Shown here one piece after another: positions 39,862-47,932 of a stretch of DNA of 64,000 nt (position 1 is the first letter of the stretch; every line of letters starts with the position of its first letter). The stretch lies in the NCBI GenBank assembly GCA_022843445.1, contig JALHNS010000001.1, positions 1 through 64,000 on the forward strand. The letters are read 5' to 3'. Origin of the DNA: Gemmata sp. Lineage in GTDB: Bacteria > Planctomycetota > Planctomycetia > Gemmatales > Gemmataceae. A program made the translations under genes and the position numbers. Under the pieces are notes generated by a model. It was not told the DNA's origin. It saw only the letters and a program-made list of their open reading frames with translations, and did not search any database.

Positions 39862-40100
39862 TCACTTGGCCGATGATTCCGAACGGGTAGTCTTGCCTGC
39901 CTTCTTCACTGCGTTGAAGACAGCTTCCTTCTCTTTTCCGTTTGACGCCCCCGTGATGCCCGCCAGCACGCGGTCGGCGAGCGCGTGCTGGCCGTTGACA
40001 GAAAAAATGCCTGCCGGATGTATCCAACTCCGCGATCCCTTATAGCCGGACTCGTCAATCCGATGGCCTCGAACTTGACGGCTATAATGTCGTCAGCCAT
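39862..40100 (-). pseudogene. frameshifted small gene
   Basis: ATG 40100 opens a frame MADDIIAVKFEAIGLTSPAI with no convincing continuation. In the +2 shifted frame the sequence reads GYKGSRSWIHPAGIFSVNGQ and on through LADRVLAGITGASNGKEKEA to SESSAK and a stop at 39862, with typical codon use for the region but no start codon of its own. Joining the two needs one shift between about 40075 and 40000, one option being the T6 run near 40008. It may be a broken gene, a sequencing slip, or a recoding site. Function unknown. Confidence 0.5.
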
Positions 40101-40124
40101 TCGAGAATATCTGGGAGGCGAATC

Positions 40125-40451
40125 ATGAACATGTTCGATGTCAATTCTTATCCGAGAGTGGAACGACCCGGCCGCTGCTTGTGCTGCTCGAAGGAGTTGG
40201 TCACGGTCACAGGGCCGGCGAGTTATCGACAGCAGTATCGTTCAATGGTGGGCATGAGGTGGTCGGGGTCGGTTTCTCTGAACCTGCACCGAGACTTCAA
40301 CTCGCTCGGTCTGGACACCGCCAACGCCCCCGAACGAGCGACCCTGTGCCTTGTCTGCGCGGTGGACTACATGACGGAATTCAACGCCCGGAACTCTCGC
40401 AGACGGTGCGGAGCGGCTGGCGGGGCATCTCATCTCGAAGTGTCGAGGTAA
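40125..40451 (+). CDS. small Cys-rich hypothetical protein, possible zinc finger
   Basis: The 108-residue protein starts at ATG 40125 behind GGGAGG. Cysteines come in two pairs, CLCCSKE (about 18-21) and CLVCAVDY (about 76-79), suggesting a single bound metal ion. No family was recognised. It is divergent from the frameshifted gene at 40100. Confidence 0.65.
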   Translation: MNMFDVNSYPRVERPGRCLCCSKELVTVTGPASYRQQYRSMVGMRWSGSVSLNLHRDFNSLGLDTANAPERATLCLVCAVDYMTEFNARNSRRRCGAAGGASHLEVSR

Positions 40452-40862
40452 TCCGGCACGTCATCGGGGCCGTTCGATGACGGCGTACTCGATTCGGCGT
40501 CCAGACCGTGGGGCATTAACGATGTGGGTTTGTTGCCCCCGTCGTTCAAGTCATCGCGGCGTCGCCAAACTTCGGGGCGGCACCGATCCGGGGCAGGAGC
40601 GTTGAAGAGTACCCAAAAGAGCAGCCTCAAAAAATACGCCCGCTCCCGAAGGCATGCGCTAGGGTGAACACCCAACGTCAATTCGTTGTTACCCTCAGCG
40701 ACAAGAGCAGTTCCACTTGAGCGCGGCAATGAAGTCGAGGCTGGTAACCTTGCGGCCCGCGTGGGCTGAGGCTTCGACCGCCAGAGGGCAGAGATCACGA
40801 GACGGGCACAGTAAGGCGGAATGAGTATGATGCCGCCAGACGCATGTGTTGGAGGGCATTCT
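40452..40862. other. 411-base gap with a possible minus-strand gene end
   Basis: On the minus strand, a frame that ends at 40430 reads GNKPTSLMPHGLDAESSTPS and PDDVPDYLDTSR, which resembles the C-terminus of a real protein, but no start or domain supports it. Otherwise nothing was recognised. Confidence 0.4.
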
Positions 40863-41585
40863 ATGGACTCCACCCAATTGACGCGGCCGAGCGGCAGGCT
40901 CGCGACACTCACGCTCGAACTCGCGAACACACGCACCGACCGGAACGACCGGCCCCGCAACCGCACCGAATCGTACATCCTCGGCGGCACGCACGGCACC
41001 GATGTGACCGGCTTCCGACCTGCCTTCGACCCGTTCAGCTTCTGTTGCTACCGCGCGATGCTCTTGGGCGCGCCCGGCGCGGTCATCGGAGCCACACTGC
41101 AACCAGGCAAGCGGAACCTCCTGACCGAGCCGCTCTCGCCACAGTGCTTGGTCGGAGAGGAGGTCGTCGAGCGGCGTGAGTGGTCAAACCGCATCGCGCT
41201 GTTCTTCATCATGCGGACGGACGGCGGCGAGACGGGAGATCGGCGGTTCTTCGGGTGTCGCGAGTCCGATACGACGTGCGATCACTGGGCAGCGTGGCTC
41301 CAATACAAGCCGGCGGAGGCCATCCTTGACCGAGCCACGGGCGCGCCGCCGACCTTCGCGGATGCGGTAGACTTCGCGCGGAAGGTGGCGACCCTGGCGC
41401 GTGGGAAGCCGCCAACGAAGGCGCAAGCCTGGAGTACCTGGTTCTGGTTACTGCTCCACACGACGTTCTGCGCCGCGAAGCGGTCCACCACCGCCGAGGG
41501 TGGGGCACCTCTGACCCTTCCGTGGGTTCGGAACGAGTTCGGAATTAACTTCTATCGTCACTCGGTTATCAAGAAGGGGCGGTGA
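40863..41585 (+). CDS. hypothetical protein
   Basis: The start is taken at ATG 40863 (MDSTQLTRPSGRLATLTLEL); ATG 40821 would add 14 weak residues. The 240-residue protein has high GC at third codon positions as expected for a real gene here. It is predicted mixed alpha/beta with a Trp-rich stretch near 195-210 (AWSTWFWLLLHTTF), perhaps a membrane-associated or buried helix. No family was recognised. It converges with the predicted nuclease gene, overlapping it by 17 bases at the 3' ends. Confidence 0.65.
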   Translation: MDSTQLTRPSGRLATLTLELANTRTDRNDRPRNRTESYILGGTHGTDVTGFRPAFDPFSFCCYRAMLLGAPGAVIGATLQPGKRNLLTEPLSPQCLVGEEVVERREWSNRIALFFIMRTDGGETGDRRFFGCRESDTTCDHWAAWLQYKPAEAILDRATGAPPTFADAVDFARKVATLARGKPPTKAQAWSTWFWLLLHTTFCAAKRSTTAEGGAPLTLPWVRNEFGINFYRHSVIKKGR

Positions 41586-42255
41586 GGGCCGATTCGGGGG
41601 CCACGCCGGTTGCGCCGGTGGTTCGCTTGTCACCGTCCGCGTCCAGTGTGCGCTCGACGCGGTGCTTGAGGATGCCTAGCACCCGGCCGAGGTCGTTCGC
41701 CCGGTACGTCGTCCAGTCGATGCTGAGGACCGCGCCTTCGAGTGAGAGGAACTGCCAGGCCCGGCCCGTGGTACACGCTCCGAACACCCGCACGACCGAC
41801 CAGCCCGCACTCTTGTTGCGGAGTTGCGCGGCGAACATGGCCGCGATGCACTGACCCAACCCCTGATTGCAGAAGTCCTCGTTCTTCGCTTCCAGAATGC
41901 CGATGATCGGGGCCTCGCGCAGGTGCTGGTTGTCGCCCTTCGTGAAAACGTAATCGCACGCGCCGTTCAGTCCGCGCCCCTTGTTGACGTTTAGCTCCAT
42001 GCCAGAAAACATCGAGAACCGGCGGCCCATCGCACGGCGCAGTTCGACTAGGACCGGCGCGATCAGAAACTCGGATCGAGCCTTCTCCGTGCAGATGCCG
42101 AGATCGGCGACCGCAATCGCCAGGCACTCCTCGAAGAGCGAGCCGAACTCCGGGCGCACCTGCACCGACGACGCGCCGGCGGACAGGTCGGCGGTTTGGG
42201 CAGTCAGCCCAAGCCGGTCGAGAACGGCGGGGTAAACGAACTCGCGGAAAGCCAT
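41569..42255 (-). CDS. predicted PD-(D/E)XK nuclease-like protein
   Basis: The 228-residue protein starts at ATG 42255 with GAGGTG just upstream. The centre has the restriction-endonuclease signature: GACDYVFT (about 97-104, catalytic Asp), APIIGILEAKNED (about 114-126, the ExK pair E121-x-K123) and GLGQCIAAMFAAQ (about 131-143), where the Gln is often conserved. Such proteins are widespread in cyanobacteria and planctomycetes as hypothetical or restriction-endonuclease-like genes. Activity is inferred from motifs. It is the third gene of a tight minus-strand operon (gaps of 11 and 9 bases) with two small unknown proteins. Confidence 0.75.
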   Translation of the reverse strand: MAFREFVYPAVLDRLGLTAQTADLSAGASSVQVRPEFGSLFEECLAIAVADLGICTEKARSEFLIAPVLVELRRAMGRRFSMFSGMELNVNKGRGLNGACDYVFTKGDNQHLREAPIIGILEAKNEDFCNQGLGQCIAAMFAAQLRNKSAGWSVVRVFGACTTGRAWQFLSLEGAVLSIDWTTYRANDLGRVLGILKHRVERTLDADGDKRTTGATGVAPESALTAPS

Positions 42256-42266
42256 CGGTCACCTCG

Positions 42267-42581
42267 TCAGCCGCGCGGCCGGTTGCGCCGCCGCGCTCGG
42301 CGGTACGAGTGCCCCCACCCGCGCTTGCGGGTCGCCAACTTCTCAGCCAGCACCTGCTCAATCGTCACCATGATCGGCTCGCGGGGCAAATTGAGCCGGC
42401 CACCCGGTCTGACCTCTGACCGCACCGCAATCGGCTTGTTCGTGTAACAATGGGTCGTATCAACGGGGACGACGACCTGTGTGCCGTTGAGCGTCTTGGC
42501 CCCGGCCCCGCTAATCCGCACCGACAGCGACCGCCCGATCTGTTCGGGCACGAACGTGTCCGCCGTCAATGTGATGTCCAC
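42267..42581 (-). CDS. small hypothetical protein of the nuclease operon
   Basis: The 104-residue protein starts at GTG 42581 (VDITLTADTFVPEQIGRSLS when read as Val/Met), nine bases after the stop of the upstream gene. The first 75 residues are beta-rich; the last 20 are extremely basic (KRGWGHSYRRARRRNRPRG), suggesting nucleic-acid contact. No family recognised. Its tight spacing on both sides indicates cotranscription with the predicted nuclease. Confidence 0.65.
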   Translation of the reverse strand: MDITLTADTFVPEQIGRSLSVRISGAGAKTLNGTQVVVPVDTTHCYTNKPIAVRSEVRPGGRLNLPREPIMVTIEQVLAEKLATRKRGWGHSYRRARRRNRPRG

Positions 42582-42590
42582 GCGGTTCCA

Positions 42591-43103
42591 CTACCCCTGC
42601 ACGATGGCGGCGATGTTGTCCTGACGCGGCTCGCGCGGGCGGTGCGGCTGGCAGACCATTACGCAGTGCTTCCGCAGCGCCGCCACAAAGAGATCGAAGG
42701 CCGCCTGCCACACCTCAGTTGGGTGTGTGCCGGCGGCGTCCGCAACATCGCCAGGCACTCCGCCCAAGTTGTACGGCGTCTGGTAGCCCCCGCCCTGGAG
42801 GCGCAGTCGGAGCGTGGTGTTCTGGCGGTGGGTGGTGCCGTCACCCTTGTAGCTGCCGTGTCGTTTGAGTTCGTCGGTCGGTCCGGCCCTGGGAAGTTTT
42901 GGGTTCGAGGCGCGGGTGCGGTCGAGCCGGTAGCGCGGCGGCAATAGGGCGATCCGCAGCGCGGCGAGTTCCTGCACGACGGTTCGGCTCACCACGAAGT
43001 CGGGCGTATTGAGCCAGAGCGACTCGGACCAACCAGCGTGCGAAACCGTGTCGCGAATCTGAAAAGTGCCCTTGTAGGGCGGACCGGGGAGGGTGATGGT
43101 CAT
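42591..43103 (-). CDS. hypothetical protein, first gene of the nuclease operon
   Basis: The start at ATG 43103 (MTITLPGPPYKGTFQIRDTV) is chosen because the frame beyond it covers the divergent promoter region. The 170-residue protein looks like a mainly beta protein with Arg-rich middle and Gln/Gly segment LRLQGGGYQTPYNLGGVPGD. Its N-terminus resembles that of the next protein in the operon (MTITL versus MDITL), which could mean a common fold. No family recognised; a phage or injection-system structural role is possible but unproven. Confidence 0.6.
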   Translation of the reverse strand: MTITLPGPPYKGTFQIRDTVSHAGWSESLWLNTPDFVVSRTVVQELAALRIALLPPRYRLDRTRASNPKLPRAGPTDELKRHGSYKGDGTTHRQNTTLRLRLQGGGYQTPYNLGGVPGDVADAAGTHPTEVWQAAFDLFVAALRKHCVMVCQPHRPREPRQDNIAAIVQG

Positions 43104-43298
43104 GGTGGCACTCAGTGGTAGACACCATGTTATCCGAGTGAGAGCCGCTATGAAATAAGTGGGCCGACTCCGAATCCGAAGCGTTCCGGCGGCGAACTCG
43201 TCGGGTTGTCGCGACGGCTTTCGTTCGCGCCCGAACCGCCCTGCCGCCGAGCGTGTCCGAAACCAATGCGGTAATTTGCAAAGCACCCGGCTGCCGTA

Positions 43299-44300
43299 AT
43301 GGAGCGCATGATGTTTTTCCCCCAGATGCTGTCCTCCGATACAGACCGAGAGGCACTGAAGAAGATTTGTGAGGCATATTCGGTCTACGTTGACGACTGC
43401 GTGGGTTGCCTCGTGAACGCTTACACCGTGGCCGAGAGCGCGGCGTCGAAGACCGACGAGAACCACCACATCACGATCTTGCTTCTGGCCCGGCACGTCA
43501 TCGAATCGCTGGACGCTGTTTCGGCGATGGTGTCACGCGGGTGTAGCCACCCCTGTCAGACGGCGTTGCGCAGTGCTTTGGAGGGCGTCTTTGGCGTCCT
43601 GCACATCCTGCAAGCCGACACGGTGCGCCGGGCACGAGCGTACCAAGTGGCGCACGCGCACCGACGGATCAAGTTGTACGAGAAAGCCGACCCCTCAACT
43701 GATGCGGGGCGCGAGTGGCGAAGGGTATTGAGTACGGACCCCGTGGGGGACGTGCTGTCCACGCTACCGGCCATCGACTACACGAAGGCCATCGCCAACT
43801 TGCGGTCGATGCTGGCGCGGCCCGACTTCGTGCCCATCGAACAGGAGTGGCATCTGCTGCGCGAGTACCACATTGACCCTACAGATTCGACGAAGAAGAC
43901 CAAGAAGAAGAGTAAGTCCGACCCGGAGTGGTACTCACTCTTCGGCGGCCCGGCGAACTTGCGCGACCTGGCGATCAAGGTTGGTCACCCGGCCCTGTAC
44001 GAGTTCCTTTACCGCCAGTGGTCGAACGAAGTTCACGCCGGCGCGGCGCTGGATGCCGTCGGTCGGAAGGGCGGGGCCACTGTGGTCCGCCCAGTCCGGC
44101 ACCCGGAGATGTTGCAGACGTGCGTGATCTTCGCAGGCCAGTTCAGCCTGATGCTCTCGCGGCGACTGATCGAGTTTTACGACGCGGGGAAGTTGGTCGA
44201 GTTCCGGGCACGCTACATCAACACGATCCAGAGCCGCCTCAAGGAGCTAATGACCAAGAAGGTCGTCACCGCGCCGTGGAAGGACACGCTGCCTCATTAA
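43299..44300 (+). CDS. DUF5677-like protein
   Basis: The 333-residue protein starts at ATG 43299 (MERMMFFPQM), divergent from the nuclease operon by 195 bases. The helical sequence ILLLARHVIESLDAVSAMVS and RSALEGVFGVLHIL (about 60-105), and the later HPALYEFLYRQWSNEVHAG (about 235-253), match the pattern of DUF5677 proteins, where a conserved N/D-E-x-H motif may bind metal. Function is unknown; members often lie in defence or mobile DNA. A Lys-rich loop (STKKTKKKSKSD) interrupts the middle. Confidence 0.7.
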   Translation: MERMMFFPQMLSSDTDREALKKICEAYSVYVDDCVGCLVNAYTVAESAASKTDENHHITILLLARHVIESLDAVSAMVSRGCSHPCQTALRSALEGVFGVLHILQADTVRRARAYQVAHAHRRIKLYEKADPSTDAGREWRRVLSTDPVGDVLSTLPAIDYTKAIANLRSMLARPDFVPIEQEWHLLREYHIDPTDSTKKTKKKSKSDPEWYSLFGGPANLRDLAIKVGHPALYEFLYRQWSNEVHAGAALDAVGRKGGATVVRPVRHPEMLQTCVIFAGQFSLMLSRRLIEFYDAGKLVEFRARYINTIQSRLKELMTKKVVTAPWKDTLPH

Positions 44301-44334
44301 CAACAGTCGGCGGGCGCGACTGACCCGCTTTGTA

Positions 44335-44790
44335 TTACTTCGTTTCCGTCGCCTGCTCTCGCAGCCCGGAGACAAATTCTGTGATCCGAGTGAACTCTGC
44401 CGGCGACGGTTCCGGGGAGATGACGCGGACCACATGGTGGCGGAGGCCGGTGCGGACCTCGATCCAGGCCGTGCGATTCTCGAACCGGTTCTTCGGCTCC
44501 CGGTCCCGCATCCCGAAGAACCGTGTCTCGCGCAAGAGCCGCTGGCACTCCCGATACTTCTCCTCCGACCGCAGTACCATCTCCACCGTCGTCGGCGGTC
44601 GCCGGCCGTCGTTGGAGCCGCTGGTGACCGTGCCCTTGCACTCCCCGTTCCGCCGCAGAACCCATCGCTCGGTGCGGGTCGTGCCGCCGTAGATGCCGGA
44701 CGACGAGCCGACCTCGATCTCGATTCCGTCGGCACTGGCTTCTTCGCGACCGAACTCCTGCGGCGGGCGCGGGCGGTCGACCTCCCGCAT
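44335..44790 (-). CDS. hypothetical protein
   Basis: The 151-residue protein starts at ATG 44790 (MREVDRPRPPQEFGREEASA). The beta-rich sequence (IEIEVGSSSGIYGGTTRTER, then RTAWIEVRTGLRHHVVRVIS) and the charged helix at the end look like a small globular protein of unknown family. It converges with the DUF5677 gene and has no good ribosome site. Longer overlapping frames on the same strand are shadows. Confidence 0.6.
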   Translation of the reverse strand: MREVDRPRPPQEFGREEASADGIEIEVGSSSGIYGGTTRTERWVLRRNGECKGTVTSGSNDGRRPPTTVEMVLRSEEKYRECQRLLRETRFFGMRDREPKNRFENRTAWIEVRTGLRHHVVRVISPEPSPAEFTRITEFVSGLREQATETK

Positions 44791-44886
44791 GAACTCGACG
44801 GCGCGGAGGTTCTCGACCGCGCGATTCCAACAGAGCGGGTCAGCACTATTGACGCCCCGCCCGTTGGAGTTTGCGACACAAAAAGA

Positions 44887-45087
44887 TCACCGGTCGAATT
44901 CGGCCTTTGTCTTCGGATCGTTTTCTTCTCTTGTCAGCGTCGGAGGAGTATCGAGCCGAATACGAAGCGCCCTCATCACTGACTTGACATTCTCAATTTC
45001 TTCGCGAAATGTGTGATAACACTTCGGAAAGTCCCGCTGGTATTTTTCGATGTCGTGTTCGGTGTCGCTGAGGATGTCGCTGATCAT
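44887..45087 (-). CDS. small hypothetical protein
   Basis: The start ATG 45087 (MISDILSDTEHDIEKYQRDF) gives 66 residues, charged and mostly helical; the frame extends upstream to 45195 but there covers AT-rich, promoter-like DNA. No family recognised. It might be an antitoxin-sized partner of the gene at 44335, but the 96-base gap argues against strict coupling. Confidence 0.5.
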   Translation of the reverse strand: MISDILSDTEHDIEKYQRDFPKCYHTFREEIENVKSVMRALRIRLDTPPTLTREENDPKTKAEFDR

Positions 45088-45298
45088 TGTTTTTCTCGGT
45101 TTGATTGATGGTCTAAGGATTGATGTGCGGAAATCTATAATTGCCACCCATTGGCGATATACGATTATAGCAATGGCGGCGAGTAGCGTTGTCAATTGCA
45201 GTGAACGAAAATGGGGAACCCTGTATTGGCTTTGTTTTCAACTTGCCCGTTGACGTGGCAAGCGGGCGAGGGACTTCAGGTGTTCGAGGTGAGTAGCC

Positions 45299-45598
45299 AT
45301 GCCGAAGAAAGTAACGAGTGCGAACGGAACGATGATCGGCGTATCGCCGGACGGCACCGGCGGGGCCGTTGTCGGCGTCGGGACGGCCCGCATCTGGCTC
45401 CGCACCCGCGCGGAGATGGAAGACCTGCTCACGGTGATGTGCGGCGCTCCCGAACGGGGCGGATTCGAGCGCGACCGGGACGGCATTCGTCACTGGCCGG
45501 TGACACTGATCGTGGCCCCGTTCCAGGCCGAGCGAATCAGGAGTCGGCTCGAACAACTCCTCGCCTCACCCGCTGAAAGCGAGCGGCAGGACGAGTAA
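45299..45598 (+). CDS. hypothetical protein
   Basis: The 99-residue protein starts at ATG 45299 after GAGGTGAG. It has a Gly-rich beta N-terminus (GVSPDGTGGAVVGVGTARIW) and a helical C-terminal part. No family recognised. A hairpin that may end its transcript follows at 45612-45655. Confidence 0.6.
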   Translation: MPKKVTSANGTMIGVSPDGTGGAVVGVGTARIWLRTRAEMEDLLTVMCGAPERGGFERDRDGIRHWPVTLIVAPFQAERIRSRLEQLLASPAESERQDE

Positions 45599-45611
45599 CT
45601 TTCGGCGTCAT

Positions 45612-45655
45612 GCCTCTCGGCTAATAGCTCCTGCGTGAGTTGCCAGCCGAGAGGC
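45612..45655 (+). terminator. hairpin after the gene at 45299
   Basis: GCCTCTCGGCT and AGCCGAGAGGC are perfect 11-base inverted repeats with a 22-base loop, followed by GATTCTTATTTC. The stem starts 14 bases after the stop codon. A loose T-rich tail supports a terminator role. Confidence 0.5.
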
Positions 45656-46501
45656 GATTCTTATTTCACAAACGGTCTGGCCCCCTGCGCCGCTGAACCG
45701 GGGCTATTAAGCCAGCATCGTGACCGACTCGGTCGCAAGGTTCCTGCGGCGTGCGGTGTCCTTCTGCCCAATTCAGTCAGCCTTGTGTATCCATCACGTT
45801 ACCGCTTCTCACGCTCGTGGTTTGCCTGAAAAGGAGTGTTCGTTCGTTGGTTAATAGCAATTGTGCTGGCACAGATTACCGATCTGGTAGGAGTCCGGCT
45901 ATTACCTGACCCGCTCCCTTTTCTTGGCCCTCGGAACATTATGAGCAATTGCGAAATCGAAACGCGCAACGCTGAAAAGTAACATCTTTATCCCCGTACC
46001 CGCCTTCGCCCCTTCGTGTTTCATTTTTTGTGCGAACCACGTTTCGCGCCCATCGGGTGTACGCTGAAAGTTTCCCGAAAGGTCGCGGCCGAAAAAATCG
46101 CCGGACCCTCAGAAGACTGCGCCGGGGGTTGCGCCTATTAGTTTGGTGGCGATTGGTCTGCGCTCACTATCAGCGAGATGGCCCCCAACGTGGCCGTCTC
46201 GGATTTCGAGCAACTCTTGAAGGATCACGCGAAAGGAACCCGTCACACGGCCGGTGACAAAGTTCCATCGCGACCGGGTGGGGTCGGAAGTAGGGCCTCG
46301 ACCACCGACCACCGACCTTCGACACTCGTGACGGTGATGTCCCACCCGCGAACTGGAAAATCGAGGTTAGCGCGCCTTGAAGCCTGACCCCGTACACCAC
46401 TTCACCCGATTTTCCACGATCCGCTGGCTGCCGCAGTTTTCCTCGACGGGCTGTTCCGGTTTTGCCGATTTAGACGACATCACGCCCTCGCGGAGCGGCT
46501 C
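45656..46501. other. about 0.85 kb gap, lower GC, no supported gene
   Basis: This region separates the small unknown genes from the metal-resistance island. It is more AT-rich around 45830-46030. Short frames have no convincing codon use. At 46385-46396 the text TGACCCCGTACA matches one half of the MerR-type operator found upstream of the P-type ATPase, without the second arm, and lies about 105 bases upstream of the TolC-like gene. Confidence 0.5.
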
Positions 46502-47929
46502 ATGTCGGTGTTCAAGTACCGTTCCTCGACCGTCGCCGCTGCGGTTTGGCTCGCCGCATGTGGGTGCGCTGCGCCCTCGTCACCGCCGCTGTGGATGCCG
46601 ACGCCCGGAGCCGGACTTGTTCGCCCCGGTCCTGTGGCGATCCAGTCCGGGCCGTCCGTTGTTCCGGTCGCGCATCACGAAGTGGCTCCCGTCGTACCCC
46701 CGCCCAACGGCCCCCGATCCCCTCGGCAATCCCTCGAAGGACTCACCACGCTGACCGCCGTTGACGTGGTTCGTGTGGTTCTCGACCGAAACCCGACGCT
46801 CGACCAGATGCGGGCTACGTCAGAGGCAGCGGCGGCCCGCTACCCGCAGGTGACCTCGCTCGACGACCCGACCTTCGCGTTCACAACCGCGCCGGGGTCG
46901 GCCGGGGCCACGCACGTCAACTACGCCGCGCGCGTCGAGGTCGCTCAGAAGTTCCTCTATCCCGGCAAGCGGGGACTGAAGGGTGATGCGGCGAAGGCCG
47001 ACGCGCTGGCCGCCGCAGAGGACGTGGAGGACGCACGTCTTCAACTTACCGAGGCCGCGCGCTCCGCACTGGCCGACTACTACCTCGCGGTGAAAGCCGC
47101 TGTCGTGGCAGAGGAGAACGCGAAACTCCTCGCGGAGTTCCGCAAGAATGCCGAGGCACGGTACAAGGCCGGTCAGGGTCAGCAACAGGATGTTCTCCAG
47201 GCCGACGTGGAGATCGCACGTCAGGAGGAGCGGCTCGTGTCTCTGCGCCGTGCCCGGTTGGTGGCCGTGGCCCGGCTCAACACGCTCATGCACCTGCCGC
47301 CGGATGGCCCACTTCCACCGCCGGGCGACGCGGTTGGAGCCGGACCGCTACCCGACGCGGTCAAACTACGCGAGGCCGCCCTCGGCCGACCCGACGTGCG
47401 CGCGGTGGCCGCTCGCGTCGCCGCCGAGGAATCGGCCCTCGCGCTGGCACTCAGGGAGTACAAGCCGGACGTAGAAGTATTCGGCGCTTACGACGGCTTC
47501 TGGCAAGGGCCGGGCGGCCCACCGCTCCAGTGGCAGGTCGGGCTGCGGACGAATCTACCTGTACGGTACGCCCGGCGCGGCGGTGCCGTTGACGAGGCGC
47601 GGGCGAAGGTCGCCCAGCGCCGGGCGGAACTCGCGCGGCTCACCGACCGGATCAACTTCGAGGTGCAGGAGGCGTTCGAGCGGGTGCGTGAGGCCGACGA
47701 GGTGGTGAAGCTCTACGAATCGAAGGTGCTGCCGGCGGCAGCGGCCAACGTAAAAGAGGCCCAGGCCGGCTATACGAACAACCGCGTTCCGTTCTTGAAT
47801 CTGATCGAGGCGCAGAGGAACGCGGTGGGCTTGCGGGACCGTTACTACGAGGCGGTGGCCGAGGCTACCCGCCGCCGAGCGGCCCTCGAACGGGCGGTCG
47901 GTGTGCCGCTGCAAGCCTCCGGCCGGTAG
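46502..47929 (+). CDS. TolC-like outer-membrane efflux lipoprotein
   Basis: The 475-residue protein starts MSVFKYRSSTVAAAVWLAAC; the AACGCA region is a lipobox. The remainder is the OEP fold: two long alternating helix/beta halves, with RVEVAQKFLYPGKRGLKGDA near 140 and the matching WQVGLRTNLPVRYARRGGAV near 340, and coiled-coil helices (AKVAQRRAELARLTDRINFE). In tripartite RND exporters this protein forms the outer-membrane channel. It converges with the minus-strand metal genes and is the only OEP gene in view, so it may serve the RND pumps on both sides (inference). Confidence 0.88.
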   Translation: MSVFKYRSSTVAAAVWLAACGCAAPSSPPLWMPTPGAGLVRPGPVAIQSGPSVVPVAHHEVAPVVPPPNGPRSPRQSLEGLTTLTAVDVVRVVLDRNPTLDQMRATSEAAAARYPQVTSLDDPTFAFTTAPGSAGATHVNYAARVEVAQKFLYPGKRGLKGDAAKADALAAAEDVEDARLQLTEAARSALADYYLAVKAAVVAEENAKLLAEFRKNAEARYKAGQGQQQDVLQADVEIARQEERLVSLRRARLVAVARLNTLMHLPPDGPLPPPGDAVGAGPLPDAVKLREAALGRPDVRAVAARVAAEESALALALREYKPDVEVFGAYDGFWQGPGGPPLQWQVGLRTNLPVRYARRGGAVDEARAKVAQRRAELARLTDRINFEVQEAFERVREADEVVKLYESKVLPAAAANVKEAQAGYTNNRVPFLNLIEAQRNAVGLRDRYYEAVAEATRRRAALERAVGVPLQASGR

Positions 47930-47932
47930 CCA

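Noticed and set aside
40430-40999. 189-codon minus-strand frame
   Set aside because: Only its last part reads like protein; it overlaps a well-supported plus-strand gene at 40863, so it was noted only as a possible remnant.
42591-43496. Long form (301 codons) of the first nuclease-operon gene
   Set aside because: The upstream half lies over the divergent promoter region and the start of the DUF5677 gene; ATG 43103 gives a coherent protein.
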